A stretch of 64,000 nucleotides of DNA from assembly GCF_000403395.2 (NCBI RefSeq), contig NZ_KE159657.1, forward strand, positions 147,413-211,412. Direction: 5' to 3'. Shown here in pieces: positions 18,055 to 27,002 of the stretch. A model generated the notes under the pieces. That model did not search any database and was not told the origin of the DNA. It worked only from the letters and a program-made list of their open reading frames with translations. Source of the stretch: Anaerotruncus sp. G3(2012) (lineage in GTDB: Bacteria > Bacillota > Clostridia > Oscillospirales > Ruminococcaceae). A program made the position numbers and the translations under genes. Every line of letters starts with the position of its first letter. Positions within the stretch are counted from its first letter, which is position 1.

Positions 18055-19482
18055 ATGAAAATTTTATATGTAGCTTCCGAAGCAACCCCGTTTATCGCAA
18101 CTGGCGGCCTTGCCGATGTTGCGGGTTCTCTGCCCCGCGCAATCCGTGAAAACCAGCAGGGATGCCGGGTGGTGATCCCGCTCTACAGCGCGATCAAACA
18201 GGAGCTTCGCGAGGATATGAAGTTTCTGTGCAGTTTTTATGTGCCGCTTGGCTGGCGCAATCAGTATTGTGGTGTCTTTGAAGCGAGCAGCAATGGTGTG
18301 AAATATTACCTATTGGATAATGAGTATTATTTTAAACGCGACGGAGGCATCTACGGTTTCTATGATGATGCAGAGCGGTTTGCGTTTTTCTCCAAAGCGG
18401 TTTGCGAGATGATTCAGTATGTTGACTATGATCCAGACATCCTCCACTGCAACGACTGGCAGACTGCGATGGTGCCGGTTTATCTGAACCTGTTCTACCG
18501 CGAGATCGAAAAATATCAGAAGATCAGAACGGTCTTTACGATTCACAACATCCAGTATCAGGGCAAATATGGCATGGAGATCGCAACCGATGTGCTCGGC
18601 CTGCCTTACTATGCCGCACCGACCATGATGTATGATGGATGCCTGAACATGATGAAAGCGGCGATCGAGGTCAGCAACTATGTTTCGACCGTCAGCCCGA
18701 CCTATGCCAATGAGATCACCGATCCGTGGTTCTCACATGGTCTGGACCGTCTGCTCCGCAACCATCAGGGAAAACTGGTCGGCATCCTGAACGGGATCGA
18801 CACGGTCAGCTATAACCCTGAGAGCGACCCGGCACTCTACGAGAATTATGGACTGGATACCATCGAGAAAAAACAGATCAACAAGGTTGAGCTTCAGAAG
18901 AGCATGGGGCTCCAACAGGATGAAGGCATCATGCTGATCGGTATTGTAACCCGGTTTGTGGCGCACAAGGGGATTGACCTGATCCAGTACATCTTTGAAG
19001 AGCTGATGAGACGTCAGCTTCAGGTGGTCGCGCTCGGTTCGGGCGACTATATCTTTGAGAGTTTCTTCCAGGAAATGCAGGCCAAATATCCGGGCAAGAT
19101 GGCGGTTAAGATTGGGTTCATCCCCGATCTCGCGCGCAAAATCTATGCGGGTTCGGATGTATTCCTGATGCCCTCCAAGAGCGAGCCATGCGGCCTTGCT
19201 CAGATGGTTTCCCTGCGTTACGGCACTTTGCCGATCGTTCGTGAAACCGGTGGGCTGAAAGATTCGATCATCGATATGGGCAGTCCGGAGGGCGGCAATG
19301 GTTTCACCTTCAAGACCTATAATGCCCACGATATGCTCGGAGCGATCGATCGTGCTGGCGGGCTGTATTATAACCGCGATGAGTGGAAAAAGGCAGTCCA
19401 TCAGGCGATGCAGAGCGATTTTACTTGGGGCCGTTCGGCTGTGGAGTATATCAATATGTATAAGAAGGTACTCGGCCAATAA
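18055..19482 (+). CDS. glgA: Glycogen synthase (ADP-glucose)
   Basis: 475 residues, GT5 family, start after GGGAGGAAGG. N-terminal ATGGLADVAGSLPRAI is the donor-site loop; it has Ala where many homologues have Lys (KTGGL). ILHCNDWQTAMVPVYL and TIHNIQYQGKYG lie in the first Rossmann domain. The C-terminal domain shows PSKSEPCGLAQMVSLRYG and RETGGLKDSI, with the catalytic Glu region. It extends alpha-1,4-glucan from ADP-glucose. Last gene of the glycogen operon, followed by a terminator. Confidence 0.96.
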   Translation: MKILYVASEATPFIATGGLADVAGSLPRAIRENQQGCRVVIPLYSAIKQELREDMKFLCSFYVPLGWRNQYCGVFEASSNGVKYYLLDNEYYFKRDGGIYGFYDDAERFAFFSKAVCEMIQYVDYDPDILHCNDWQTAMVPVYLNLFYREIEKYQKIRTVFTIHNIQYQGKYGMEIATDVLGLPYYAAPTMMYDGCLNMMKAAIEVSNYVSTVSPTYANEITDPWFSHGLDRLLRNHQGKLVGILNGIDTVSYNPESDPALYENYGLDTIEKKQINKVELQKSMGLQQDEGIMLIGIVTRFVAHKGIDLIQYIFEELMRRQLQVVALGSGDYIFESFFQEMQAKYPGKMAVKIGFIPDLARKIYAGSDVFLMPSKSEPCGLAQMVSLRYGTLPIVRETGGLKDSIIDMGSPEGGNGFTFKTYNAHDMLGAIDRAGGLYYNRDEWKKAVHQAMQSDFTWGRSAVEYINMYKKVLGQ

Positions 19483-19506
19483 TCCGGTATCTGGTAATCG
19501 GTTCGG

Positions 19507-19540
19507 AATGTCCCGGCAGGCTTGCCGGGACATTTCTTTG
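19507..19540 (+). terminator. Terminator of the glycogen operon
   Basis: Perfect 12-bp stem AATGTCCCGGCA / TGCCGGGACATT with a 4-nt loop, then TCTTTGG. Confidence 0.85.
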
Positions 19541-19662
19541 GAAATCCGGCTCTGGCCCGAAGGGCAGCGGCAGACAAACGCTGTGTTTCTATCGAAAGAG
19601 GAGGATCAAGAGAAAAGCCTCGCCTCTGATGGACGCTTTTTGGTTTTGTAAAGAAAAAAGCC

Positions 19663-19691
19663 TTGACATCGGGAAATGCTTCCTGTATAAT
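19663..19691 (+). promoter_or_regulatory. Sigma-A promoter of the ylxM-ffh operon
   Basis: TTGACA (19663-19668), 17-bp spacer, TATAAT (19686-19691): a full-consensus promoter, in line with high expression of the SRP and ribosome-assembly genes behind it. Confidence 0.92.
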
Positions 19692-19746
19692 ACCACAAGA
19701 GGGAACATGTAAAGCGGATGGCTTTACATCTTTGGAGGGGAACGCT

Positions 19747-20109
19747 GTGGCGAAAAATCTGGAAATTTCCCTGCTGCTCGACTTTTATGGAGATATGCTG
19801 ACCGAAAAACAGCGGGACGTAGTCGAGCTTTACTACAACGAGGACCTCTCCCTCTCGGAGATCGCCGCACACAGCGGCATCACGCGGCAGGGGGTACGCG
19901 ATTCGATCAAGCGTGCAGAGAGTGTGCTGCTTGATCTGGAGGAACGGCTCGGGCTGGCGCGGAAGTTTCGCCAGATACAGGATGGGCTGGATCAGATCAT
20001 ACGCAACGCGAAACAGATTGGCGACTACAGCAGCCGCTATGGGATCTCAAAAGAGATCAGTGAGCGGAGCGCGGAGATCGTCCGGATCGCGAACAGTATC
20101 AACGAGTAG
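19747..20109 (+). CDS. ylxM: YlxM family helix-turn-helix protein
   Basis: 120 residues from GTG 19747 (GGAGGGG at 19734-19740). Sigma-70 region-4-like helix-turn-helix: LTEKQRDVVELYYNEDLSLS and EIAAHSGITRQGVRDSIKRAE. UPF0122/YlxM is encoded directly before ffh in most Firmicutes and is thought to act on SRP function or expression. Confidence 0.93.
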   Translation: MAKNLEISLLLDFYGDMLTEKQRDVVELYYNEDLSLSEIAAHSGITRQGVRDSIKRAESVLLDLEERLGLARKFRQIQDGLDQIIRNAKQIGDYSSRYGISKEISERSAEIVRIANSINE

Positions 20110-20158
20110 AACAGGCTGATGGATCAATCGAATCTCAAACAGGAAAGGGGCAGGCTTT

Positions 20159-21535
20159 GTGGCGTTTGAAGGGCTTTCTGACAAACTTTCCGCCGTATTC
20201 AAGCGGATGCGGAACAAAGGGAAACTGAAGGAGAGCGACATCAAGGAAGCAATGCGGGAAGTGCGGCTTGCGCTGCTCGAAGCGGACGTCAACTACAAGG
20301 TAACCAAAGAGTTTGTCGCAAATGTGACTGCCAAGGCGGTCGGCGACGAGGTGCTTGAGAGCCTCACCCCGGCACAGATGGTCATTAAGATCGTCAATGA
20401 CGAGCTGACTACCCTGATGGGGGAAAGCAATGCCCGTTTGAACTTCCAAAGCAAGCCCCCGACGATTGTAATGATGTGTGGATTGCAGGGTTCCGGTAAG
20501 ACAACCCATTCGGCAAAACTCGCACTCCATTTCAAGGGACAGGGCAAACGCCCGTTGCTTGTTGCGTGCGACGTCTATCGTCCGGCGGCGATTGACCAGC
20601 TGAAAGTGGTCGGTGAGCAGGCAGGCGTCCCGGTGTTTGAAATGGGGCAGGATGACCCGGTTGAGATTGCGCGGCGGGCAGTGCTGCACGCCAAGGACCA
20701 CGGGAACGACCTGGTGATCCTCGATACCGCCGGGCGGCTGCATATCGACGAGACGCTGATGGGCGAGCTGCAGACGATCAAATCCACCGTTCAGCCGCAT
20801 GAAATCCTGCTGGTAATCGATTCGATGGTTGGCCAGGATGCAGTCAATGTGGCGGAAAAATTCAATGAAACACTGGGGATCGACGGGGTGATCCTCACCA
20901 AGCTGGACGGTGATACCCGCGGCGGTGCAGCACTTTCGGTGCGTGCGGTCACGGGCAGGCCGATCAAGTTTGTGGGTACTGGCGAAAAGCTCGATGAGCT
21001 GGAACCATTCTATCCCGACCGCATGGCCTCCCGTATTTTGGGGATGGGCGATGTGCTGACCCTGATCGAAAAGGCGCAGAGCGACTTCGACCAGAAAAAG
21101 GCACTCGAGATGGCCCAAAAAATGAAGGCCAACACGTTTGATTTCAACGACATGCTCGAGCAGATGCAGCAGCTCAAAAAGATGGGGCCGCTTTCGAGTG
21201 TGATGAATATGATCCCGGGGGTCGCCGGGAAGCTGAAGGATGAGGATGCCGAACAGGGCGAACGCGAACTGAAAAAGGTGGAAGCGATTATCCTTTCGAT
21301 GACCCCGGCAGAACGGGAAAAGCCGGCTCTGATCAATCCTTCCCGCAAGCGCCGGATTGCGGCAGGCAGCGGGACCGAAGTTTCAGACGTAAACCGGGTG
21401 CTCAAGCAGAATGACCAGATGCAGAAGCTGTTCCGGAGCGTTGCGGGCGGCTCCAAAAAAGGCGGTAAGCGCCGTCGGAATCCCTTCGCGGGGATGGGCG
21501 GAATGGGGATGCCGCCGGGTGGAATGCCCTTTTAA
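20159..21535 (+). CDS. ffh: Signal recognition particle protein Ffh
   Basis: 458 residues from GTG 20159 (AGGAAAGGGG upstream). The N domain is followed by the GTPase G domain (GLQGSGKTTHSAKLALHF, DTAGRLHID, TKLDGDTRGG). The methionine-rich M domain carries the SRP-RNA-binding segment SRKRRIAAGSG and ends in GMGGMGMPPGGMPF. It binds signal sequences at the ribosome and delivers them to FtsY. Neither ftsY nor an ffs RNA gene is visible in the window. Confidence 0.97.
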   Translation: MAFEGLSDKLSAVFKRMRNKGKLKESDIKEAMREVRLALLEADVNYKVTKEFVANVTAKAVGDEVLESLTPAQMVIKIVNDELTTLMGESNARLNFQSKPPTIVMMCGLQGSGKTTHSAKLALHFKGQGKRPLLVACDVYRPAAIDQLKVVGEQAGVPVFEMGQDDPVEIARRAVLHAKDHGNDLVILDTAGRLHIDETLMGELQTIKSTVQPHEILLVIDSMVGQDAVNVAEKFNETLGIDGVILTKLDGDTRGGAALSVRAVTGRPIKFVGTGEKLDELEPFYPDRMASRILGMGDVLTLIEKAQSDFDQKKALEMAQKMKANTFDFNDMLEQMQQLKKMGPLSSVMNMIPGVAGKLKDEDAEQGERELKKVEAIILSMTPAEREKPALINPSRKRRIAAGSGTEVSDVNRVLKQNDQMQKLFRSVAGGSKKGGKRRRNPFAGMGGMGMPPGGMPF

Positions 21536-21644
21536 TTCACTTTCATCCGGTTGACCGGTTGACTGAAGCAGGGCTGTTTGAGTGCTTTCTGGCTTTCAAG
21601 CAGGACCTGATTAGACGAAACAAAATCATTAGGAGGTGACATAC

Positions 21645-21887
21645 ATGGCTGTTAAAATCAGACTCAGAAGAATGGGTGCAAAAAAGGCTCCGTTCTATCG
21701 GATCGTTGTAGCGGATTCCCGTTATCCCAGAGACGGCAGATTCATTGAGGAAGTTGGGTATTATGATCCGACTAAGGACCCGTCGGTTATCAAGATTGAT
21801 GCCGAGAAGGCGAAAAAGTGGCTTTCCAATGGCGCCCAGCCGACCGATACCGTAAAGGCGCTGCTGAAAATTGAAGGCGTGCTCTAA
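21645..21887 (+). CDS. rpsP: 30S ribosomal protein S16
   Basis: 80 residues from ATG 21645 with AGGAGGTGA upstream. [20 protein letters not shown] and [13 protein letters not shown] are the classical S16 signature. Third gene of the SRP/ribosome operon. Confidence 0.97.
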   Translation: MAVKIRLRRMGAKKAPFYRIVVADSRYPRDGRFIEEVGYYDPTKDPSVIKIDAEKAKKWLSNGAQPTDTVKALLKIEGVL

Positions 21888-21910
21888 TCTGCGGGTGGAG
21901 GTAAGTCGTT

Positions 21911-22144
21911 TTGGATAAGCTGATCGTTACTATTGCACGCGGACTGGTCGAGAACAAAGACGCGGTCAACGTTACTGTTGATCCGCCGGATGACGAAGGA
22001 ATGGTGGTTTACCATCTTCACGTTGCTCCCGACGATATGGGCCGTGTCATCGGCAAACAGGGCAGGATTGCCAAGGCGATCCGCACCGTTGTCAGAGCGG
22101 CAGCCAACAAAACCGAGACGAAGGTTGCCGTCGAAATCGACTGA
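21911..22144 (+). CDS. khpA: KH-domain RNA-binding protein KhpA
   Basis: 77 residues from TTG 21911 (GGAGGTAAG upstream). A single KH domain with GRVIGKQGRIAKAIRTVV (GxxG loop). KhpA pairs with KhpB in Gram-positive bacteria and acts on mRNAs linked to envelope growth. It lies between rpsP and rimM as usual; a terminator follows, so downstream genes may have partial independence. Confidence 0.93.
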   Translation: MDKLIVTIARGLVENKDAVNVTVDPPDDEGMVVYHLHVAPDDMGRVIGKQGRIAKAIRTVVRAAANKTETKVAVEID

Positions 22145-22177
22145 AAAGAGGGGGAGCAGACTGCTCCTCTTTTTTCA
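22144..22177 (+). terminator. Terminator after khpA
   Basis: AAGAGGGGGAGCA pairs with TGCTCCTCTT around a 3-nt loop (two bulged Gs), followed by TTTTTT. It splits rpsP-khpA from rimM-trmD. Confidence 0.8.
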
Positions 22178-22178
22178 T

Positions 22179-22345
22179 GCCCTGTTTTTTAGGGGGCTTT
22201 TTCGCTCGCAAAAAGCCCCTTTTTGCCGCATGTTGGGCGGCCATTCCTCCCCAAAAGGTGTTTCACAGGATAGCGTATTTTGCGCAGTCTCTGCGCCGAA
22301 GGCATTTCCTTTGAAACTGTGGTTGTTTCCCTCAATTTAAAAGCT
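22179..22345 (-). repeat. Degenerate copy of the hairpin-array repeat
   Basis: A stem-loop built on AGGGGGCTTTTT / AAAAAGCCCCTT (22190-22222) is followed by TTGCCGC, TTTCACAGGATA and GCCGAAGGCATTTCCTTTGAAAC. In the same order, these match the reverse complement of about 35420-35545. The copy is shorter and diverged. No gene lies in 22145-22454. Confidence 0.6.
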
Positions 22346-22454
22346 GCCGCTTCACGCCGGTTGGGCTGTGCATATCGCTGTGGCGGAAGTGGAAAATGGG
22401 TAACTATTTTATAGATCAAACAGGCTCTGAAAGGGCCGGAGAGGAGGCGGTAGA

Positions 22455-22970
22455 TTGCGTAAGCAGTTTCTGGAATGTGGTAAAATTGTCACAACGCAGG
22501 GGATCAAAGGCGAAGTCCGGGTGCAGCCCTGGTGCGATTCCCCGGATTTTCTGCTGGGGTTCGATACCCTCTATCTCGATGGCGGCAGGTCCTCTCTTGA
22601 GATCGAGCGCTCCCGTGTACAGAAAAATGTGGTAGTGTTCAAATTCAAAGGGACCGAGACGGTGGAAGAGGCGGTCACGCTGCGTGGAAAGGTGCTCTAT
22701 CTCGACCGGGCGGATGTTCCAATGAAGGAAGGGGAGTATTTTGTGCAGGACCTGATCGGCTGTACAGTACTCGACGCGGATACCGGGCGGGACTACGGGA
22801 AAATTTACGATGTACGCCCGACCGGGGCGAACGATGTCTATTATCTGAAAGATGCGGCGGGGGTTGAGCGGCTTGTCCCTGCGATCCCGGATGTGGTGCT
22901 CTCCCGTGATCTGGATGTGGGGATTGTGACCATCCGGCCGTTGGAGGGATTGTTTGATGATGAAGATTGA
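22455..22970 (+). CDS. rimM: Ribosome maturation factor RimM
   Basis: 171 residues from TTG 22455 (GAGGAGG at 22441-22447). The N-terminal beta-barrel contains GKIVTTQGIKGEVRVQPWCD. The C-terminal PRC-barrel contains DLIGCTVLDADTGRDYGKIYD and LVPAIPDVVLSRD. It binds S19 during 30S head assembly. Its end overlaps the trmD start by 14 bp, so translation is coupled. Confidence 0.95.
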   Translation: MRKQFLECGKIVTTQGIKGEVRVQPWCDSPDFLLGFDTLYLDGGRSSLEIERSRVQKNVVVFKFKGTETVEEAVTLRGKVLYLDRADVPMKEGEYFVQDLIGCTVLDADTGRDYGKIYDVRPTGANDVYYLKDAAGVERLVPAIPDVVLSRDLDVGIVTIRPLEGLFDDED

Positions 22971-23700
22971 CCTTGCAACGCTCTTCCCCGAGATGTGCGA
23001 GACAGTGCTGGGGACAAGCATTGTCGGGCGCGCACGCAGGGCGGGCTATCTGGACATCCGCTGCTGGCAGATCCGGGATTATACGGTGGACAAGCACAAC
23101 AATGTGGACGATACCCCCTATGGCCCCGGCAAGGGGATGCTGATGCAGGCAGACCCCATGTTCCGCACCTGGGAGGCGGCATGTGAAGCGCGCGGAGGCA
23201 GGCCGCATGTCATCTATATGTCCCCGCAGGGCCGCACGCTGACCCAGCAGCGTGCGCTTGAGCTGTCCAAACTCGAACATCTCTATATTATGTGCGGGCA
23301 CTACGAAGGGGTGGACCAGCGGGTGCTTGACGAGATCGTGGACGAGGAAATCTCGATCGGCGACTATGTGCTGACCGGCGGTGAACTGGGCGCACTCGTG
23401 CTGATCGACTGTGTGAGCCGTCTCTGTCCCGGGGTTCTGGCGGATGAGAGCTGCTTCACCGAGGAGAGCCATTTTAACGGTCTGCTCGAATACCCGCAGT
23501 ACACCAAACCCGCGGTCTGGCATGGCATAGCTGTTCCTGAGATCATCACCAATGGCAACCATGCGGCGATCGCCCGCTGGAGGAGGGAGATGTCTCTCAA
23601 AAATACCTGGGAAAAACGTCCGGAGATGCTGAAAACCGCTCCGCTCACCGAGAAAGACCGGTGGTATCTGCGGACACTCGGCTGGAAGGAGGAGCCATGA
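22957..23700 (+). CDS. trmD: tRNA (guanine37-N1)-methyltransferase
   Basis: 247 residues from ATG 22957 (ATG 22960 also possible). SPOUT fold with the deep knot: DDTPYGPGKGMLMQADP, YIMCGHYEGVDQRVLDEIVD and EISIGDYVLTGGELGAL. It methylates G37 of tRNAs reading CNN and some other codons, guarding against frameshifting. It overlaps rimM. Confidence 0.97.
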   Translation: MMKIDLATLFPEMCETVLGTSIVGRARRAGYLDIRCWQIRDYTVDKHNNVDDTPYGPGKGMLMQADPMFRTWEAACEARGGRPHVIYMSPQGRTLTQQRALELSKLEHLYIMCGHYEGVDQRVLDEIVDEEISIGDYVLTGGELGALVLIDCVSRLCPGVLADESCFTEESHFNGLLEYPQYTKPAVWHGIAVPEIITNGNHAAIARWRREMSLKNTWEKRPEMLKTAPLTEKDRWYLRTLGWKEEP

Positions 23701-23701
23701 G

Positions 23702-24427
23702 ATGGGGACATTGGTGAACGCAATCGCGGTGGTAGCCGGTAGCCTGATCGGGCTGTTGATCCGCCGCGGCCTGCCCGAGCGGGTCGAGGGCGCTGCAATG
23801 AAGCTGTTGGGGCTTTCGGTGCTTATCATCGGCTTCAACGGGGTGGTGACTTCGATGGTTACGGTCGGGGCAGACGGCTCCCTCTCGTCGGACGGCTCTC
23901 TCCTGTTGATCGCCAGCCTGGTGATTGGCGGTGTGTCGGGTGAGCTGTGGGAGATCGACGACAAACTCACCCGGATGGGCAAACGGATCGAAGAACGGTT
24001 TGGAAAAGAGGGATTTGCCAAGGGCTTTATCAACGGTTCCCTGATCTACTGCATCGGCGCAATGGCGATTATCGGTGCGCTGAACGATGGCCTCACCGGG
24101 GACAGCAGCATCCTCTACATTAAAAGTGCGCTCGATTTCGTCTGCTCGATCATCCTTGCTTCGACACTCGGATTTGGTGTGCTCTTTTCCGCGCTGCCAG
24201 TCGCGCTTTATCAGGGTGGGATTACCCTGTTTGCGGGGGTTCTGTCCCCGTTCGTTTCGGACGCACTGCTTGGCGGAATCTGCATGGTTGGCTATGCGAT
24301 TGTCCTCTGTATCGGGATCAATTTTCTCGAGTTTACCACCATCCGCACCGCAAATTTGCTCCCCGCTCTGGCCGTTCCGGTGGCCTGGCAGCTGCTTCAC
24401 TCCTGTGCGGGACTGATTGTTATTTAA
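23702..24427 (+). CDS. DUF554 family membrane protein
   Basis: 241 residues with about six hydrophobic segments. The N-terminal MGTLVNAIAVVAGSLIGLLIRRGLPERV is typical of DUF554 (YdfK/YqgA-type). ATG 23702 follows GGAAGGAGGAGCC and lies 1 bp after trmD. Probably a transporter of unknown substrate; it ends the operon. Confidence 0.87.
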   Translation: MGTLVNAIAVVAGSLIGLLIRRGLPERVEGAAMKLLGLSVLIIGFNGVVTSMVTVGADGSLSSDGSLLLIASLVIGGVSGELWEIDDKLTRMGKRIEERFGKEGFAKGFINGSLIYCIGAMAIIGALNDGLTGDSSILYIKSALDFVCSIILASTLGFGVLFSALPVALYQGGITLFAGVLSPFVSDALLGGICMVGYAIVLCIGINFLEFTTIRTANLLPALAVPVAWQLLHSCAGLIVI

Positions 24428-24585
24428 TTGCGATTCGACGAAATACAACGTTTCGACAGGGTATCTTGTCACAATTGTTGAAAACTTTGTGGTAAACTTG
24501 CACAATTATCTTGCTTTAGAATCTGAAAGGAATTGGGGAACAAGCAGAAAAATCCCGAAAAATTTGTAATCGAACCCGAATTCGA

Positions 24586-24614
24586 TTGACGCTCGGGGAA
24601 CTTCCGCTTATAAT
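24586..24614 (+). promoter_or_regulatory. Sigma-A promoter of HPr
   Basis: TTGACG (24586-24591), 17-bp spacer, TATAAT (24609-24614), 60 bp before the start codon. Confidence 0.9.
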
Positions 24615-24674
24615 AAAAATAAGTCGCAGGCAAACCAGTACATTTACATTTTTTAGAACAGGGAGAGTATTGCT

Positions 24675-24938
24675 ATGTTTGTAAAAGAAGTTTCTGTCCA
24701 GAACCAGGTTGGCCTTCACGCACGCCCTGCAACCTTCTTCATTCAGAAAGCGAATGAGTACAAATCCTCGATCTGGGTTGAGAAGGAGGAGCGCCGTGTC
24801 AATGCCAAGAGCCTGCTCGGTGTGCTTTCGCTCGGAATCGTGGGCGGCACTACCATCCGGATCATCGCGGACGGCTCGGACGAGCAGCTTGCAGTAGATG
24901 GGCTGGTCAAGCTCGTAGAGTCGGGCTTCGCAGAGTAA
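24675..24938 (+). CDS. ptsH: HPr family phosphocarrier protein
   Basis: 87 residues. The phosphoacceptor His is in NQVGLHARPATFF (about residue 15) and the regulatory Ser is in AKSLLGVLSLG (about residue 46), so both PTS phosphotransfer and HPr-kinase/CcpA signalling are possible; a Crh-like role is excluded by the His. Single-gene transcription unit with its own promoter and terminator; ptsI is not adjacent. Confidence 0.94.
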   Translation: MFVKEVSVQNQVGLHARPATFFIQKANEYKSSIWVEKEERRVNAKSLLGVLSLGIVGGTTIRIIADGSDEQLAVDGLVKLVESGFAE

Positions 24939-24961
24939 GTTTGGTTTTGATGCCTGAAAAT

Positions 24962-24996
24962 TGCACCGTTCCTGTGTAGGACGGTGCATTTTTTGT
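24962..24996 (+). terminator. Terminator of HPr
   Basis: Perfect 8-bp stem TGCACCGT / ACGGTGCA followed by TTTTTTG. Confidence 0.88.
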
Positions 24997-25029
24997 AAAC
25001 CATCGGGAAAGTTGGAAAAGGGGGATCGG

Positions 25030-26871
25030 ATGGACAACCCAAGGCTTCCGTACCTTTCGGACAAAGCACATGGGCTGCCGCTGCTGCCGGGAGTCTACAT
25101 CATGAAGAACAAGGCGGGCGATATCATCTATATCGGCAAAGCAAAAGCGCTCAAAAACCGGGTGAGCAGTTATTTCCGCTCGGTGGAAAAGCATCTGCCA
25201 AAGGTATACCGGATGGTCTCGCAGGTGTTTGACTTCGATTATATTGTGACCGACAGCGAATTCGAAGCGCTGGTGCTCGAATGCAGCATGATTAAGCTGC
25301 ATACCCCCAAATATAACATCCTGCTCAAGGATGACAAGGGCTATTCCTATATCAAAATTTTCCCGAAAGAATATAGCCGGATCCGTCAGACCTTCCAGCG
25401 GGAGGAGGATGGTGCGGAATATATCGGGCCGTACCTCTCGGCCTATGTGGTCAAGGAGACGATCGACGAGGCAAACCGGGTGTTCCTGCTGCCCACCTGC
25501 TCAAAACGGTTCCCGCAGGAGTTCGGGAAGGGGCGCCCCTGCCTGAACTTCCATATCAAACGGTGCATGGGGGTCTGCCAGGGCAGGATCTCGCTCGAAG
25601 AGTATCATGAAATTCTGGCGCAGGCGCTCGAGTATATCAAAGGCGGCAGCTCGCAGAGTGTCGAGTTGATGACCCGCCAGATGAATGAATACGCCGAAAA
25701 TATGCAGTTTGAGAAGGCGGCGCAGCTTCGGGACCGTATCCGGGCGATCGGGAAGATCAGCGAGTCACAGAAGGTGGTCTTTACGAGCGTTGCGAACCAG
25801 GATGTGATTGCCCTGCAGCGGACTGATACCGAAACCTGTGCAGTGGTGCTGAAATTCCGCACCGAGCGCCTGGTGGACAAGCAGGATTTCCTGCTCGGCG
25901 CGGTAGACGATCTGGACGAAGCCCGGCAGGAATTCCTGCTGCGGTATTATACCACCTCCAACCGTCAGGACCTCCCCCGGAAGATCCAGCTCGACGGGCC
26001 GGTGGAGGATGTGGAGATTGTGGCCCAGCTATTGAGCGAGCAGGCGGGCCATAAGGTCGAAATCCGCATCCCACAGCGCGGGGAACAGCTCAAACTGATG
26101 GAAATGGCCAAAAAGAACGCAGCGGAAAAACTCTCCCAGCGCGGCCAGCGGACCGGGCGGGAGGTCGCCGCACTCGATGAGTTGGCGCGTCTGCTCGGGC
26201 TGGAAAAACCGCCCGGGTATATCGAGTCCTATGATATTTCCAACATCGGTTCGGATACGGTGGTTGCGGGGATGGTTGTCTTTGAAAACGGGCGTCCGCT
26301 GCGCAAATGCTACCGCAAATTCAGCATCAAGACGGTGGCAGGCACCGACGACTATGCAAGCATGAGCGAGGTGCTCCGCCGCCGGTTTGAGCGGTATCTC
26401 GACCCGGACAAACAGGACGAGGCATTTGACCGGCTGCCCGACCTGATTCTGCTCGACGGCGGCAAGGGGCATGTGGGGACGATTGTACCCATGCTGGCAG
26501 GGATGGGGATCTCGGTGCCGGTGTTCGGTATGGTCAAGGATGATAAGCACCGCACCCGCGCGATCGCTGAAAGCGGCGGTGAAATTGCAATCGCCTCCCA
26601 CCGCAGTGCATTTACCCTCGTTTCCTCGATTCAGGAGGAGGTGCACCGGTTTTCGATCCAGTATTCCCGGTCGAAACACCAGAAGAGCGCATTCGCCCTC
26701 TCGCTCACCCAATGCGAAGGGATCGGCGATAAGCGCGCTGCGGAAATCTACAAACAGTTCAAAACGGTCAAGGCGATCCGGGCGGCTTCGGTCGATGAGC
26801 TGGCGCAGGTCAAGGGGATGTCCCACCCGGCAGCGGAGCGGTTGTACCAGTTTCTGCATGAGGAAGATTGA
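25030..26871 (+). CDS. uvrC: Excinuclease ABC subunit C
   Basis: 613 residues from ATG 25030 (AAAAGGGGGATCGG upstream). The GIY-YIG nuclease domain lies at about residues 15-95 (GVYIMKNKAGDIIYIGKAK). The UVR motif is at about 205-240 (MQFEKAAQLRDRI). The RNase H-like 5'-incision domain carries ESYDISNIGSD and LILLDGGKGHVGT, and the C-terminus holds the helix-hairpin-helix (GIGDKRAAEIYKQF). It makes both incisions in nucleotide-excision repair. uvrA/uvrB are not in the window. Confidence 0.96.
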   Translation: MDNPRLPYLSDKAHGLPLLPGVYIMKNKAGDIIYIGKAKALKNRVSSYFRSVEKHLPKVYRMVSQVFDFDYIVTDSEFEALVLECSMIKLHTPKYNILLKDDKGYSYIKIFPKEYSRIRQTFQREEDGAEYIGPYLSAYVVKETIDEANRVFLLPTCSKRFPQEFGKGRPCLNFHIKRCMGVCQGRISLEEYHEILAQALEYIKGGSSQSVELMTRQMNEYAENMQFEKAAQLRDRIRAIGKISESQKVVFTSVANQDVIALQRTDTETCAVVLKFRTERLVDKQDFLLGAVDDLDEARQEFLLRYYTTSNRQDLPRKIQLDGPVEDVEIVAQLLSEQAGHKVEIRIPQRGEQLKLMEMAKKNAAEKLSQRGQRTGREVAALDELARLLGLEKPPGYIESYDISNIGSDTVVAGMVVFENGRPLRKCYRKFSIKTVAGTDDYASMSEVLRRRFERYLDPDKQDEAFDRLPDLILLDGGKGHVGTIVPMLAGMGISVPVFGMVKDDKHRTRAIAESGGEIAIASHRSAFTLVSSIQEEVHRFSIQYSRSKHQKSAFALSLTQCEGIGDKRAAEIYKQFKTVKAIRAASVDELAQVKGMSHPAAERLYQFLHEED

Positions 26872-27002
26872 CAAATCCGCATAAATTGCGGATAATAGAG
26901 TCACAATGTGTCGCTGCGGCGGTTAAACAAGCGCAGGGTCCAAGATATAAAACAGGTTCCAAAAGACCCGAACAGATGAAATAGAAAACAGGAGAAAAAA
27001 TT

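Noticed and set aside
16862-18085. 407-codon open frame antisense to glgD and into glgA
   Set aside because: Shadow of highly biased coding sequence; GlgD is complete on the other strand.
26945-26965. Another end of the MITE family (ACAGGTTC before rsmD)
   Set aside because: Only one end-like octamer; no partner end and no T-N-A duplication.
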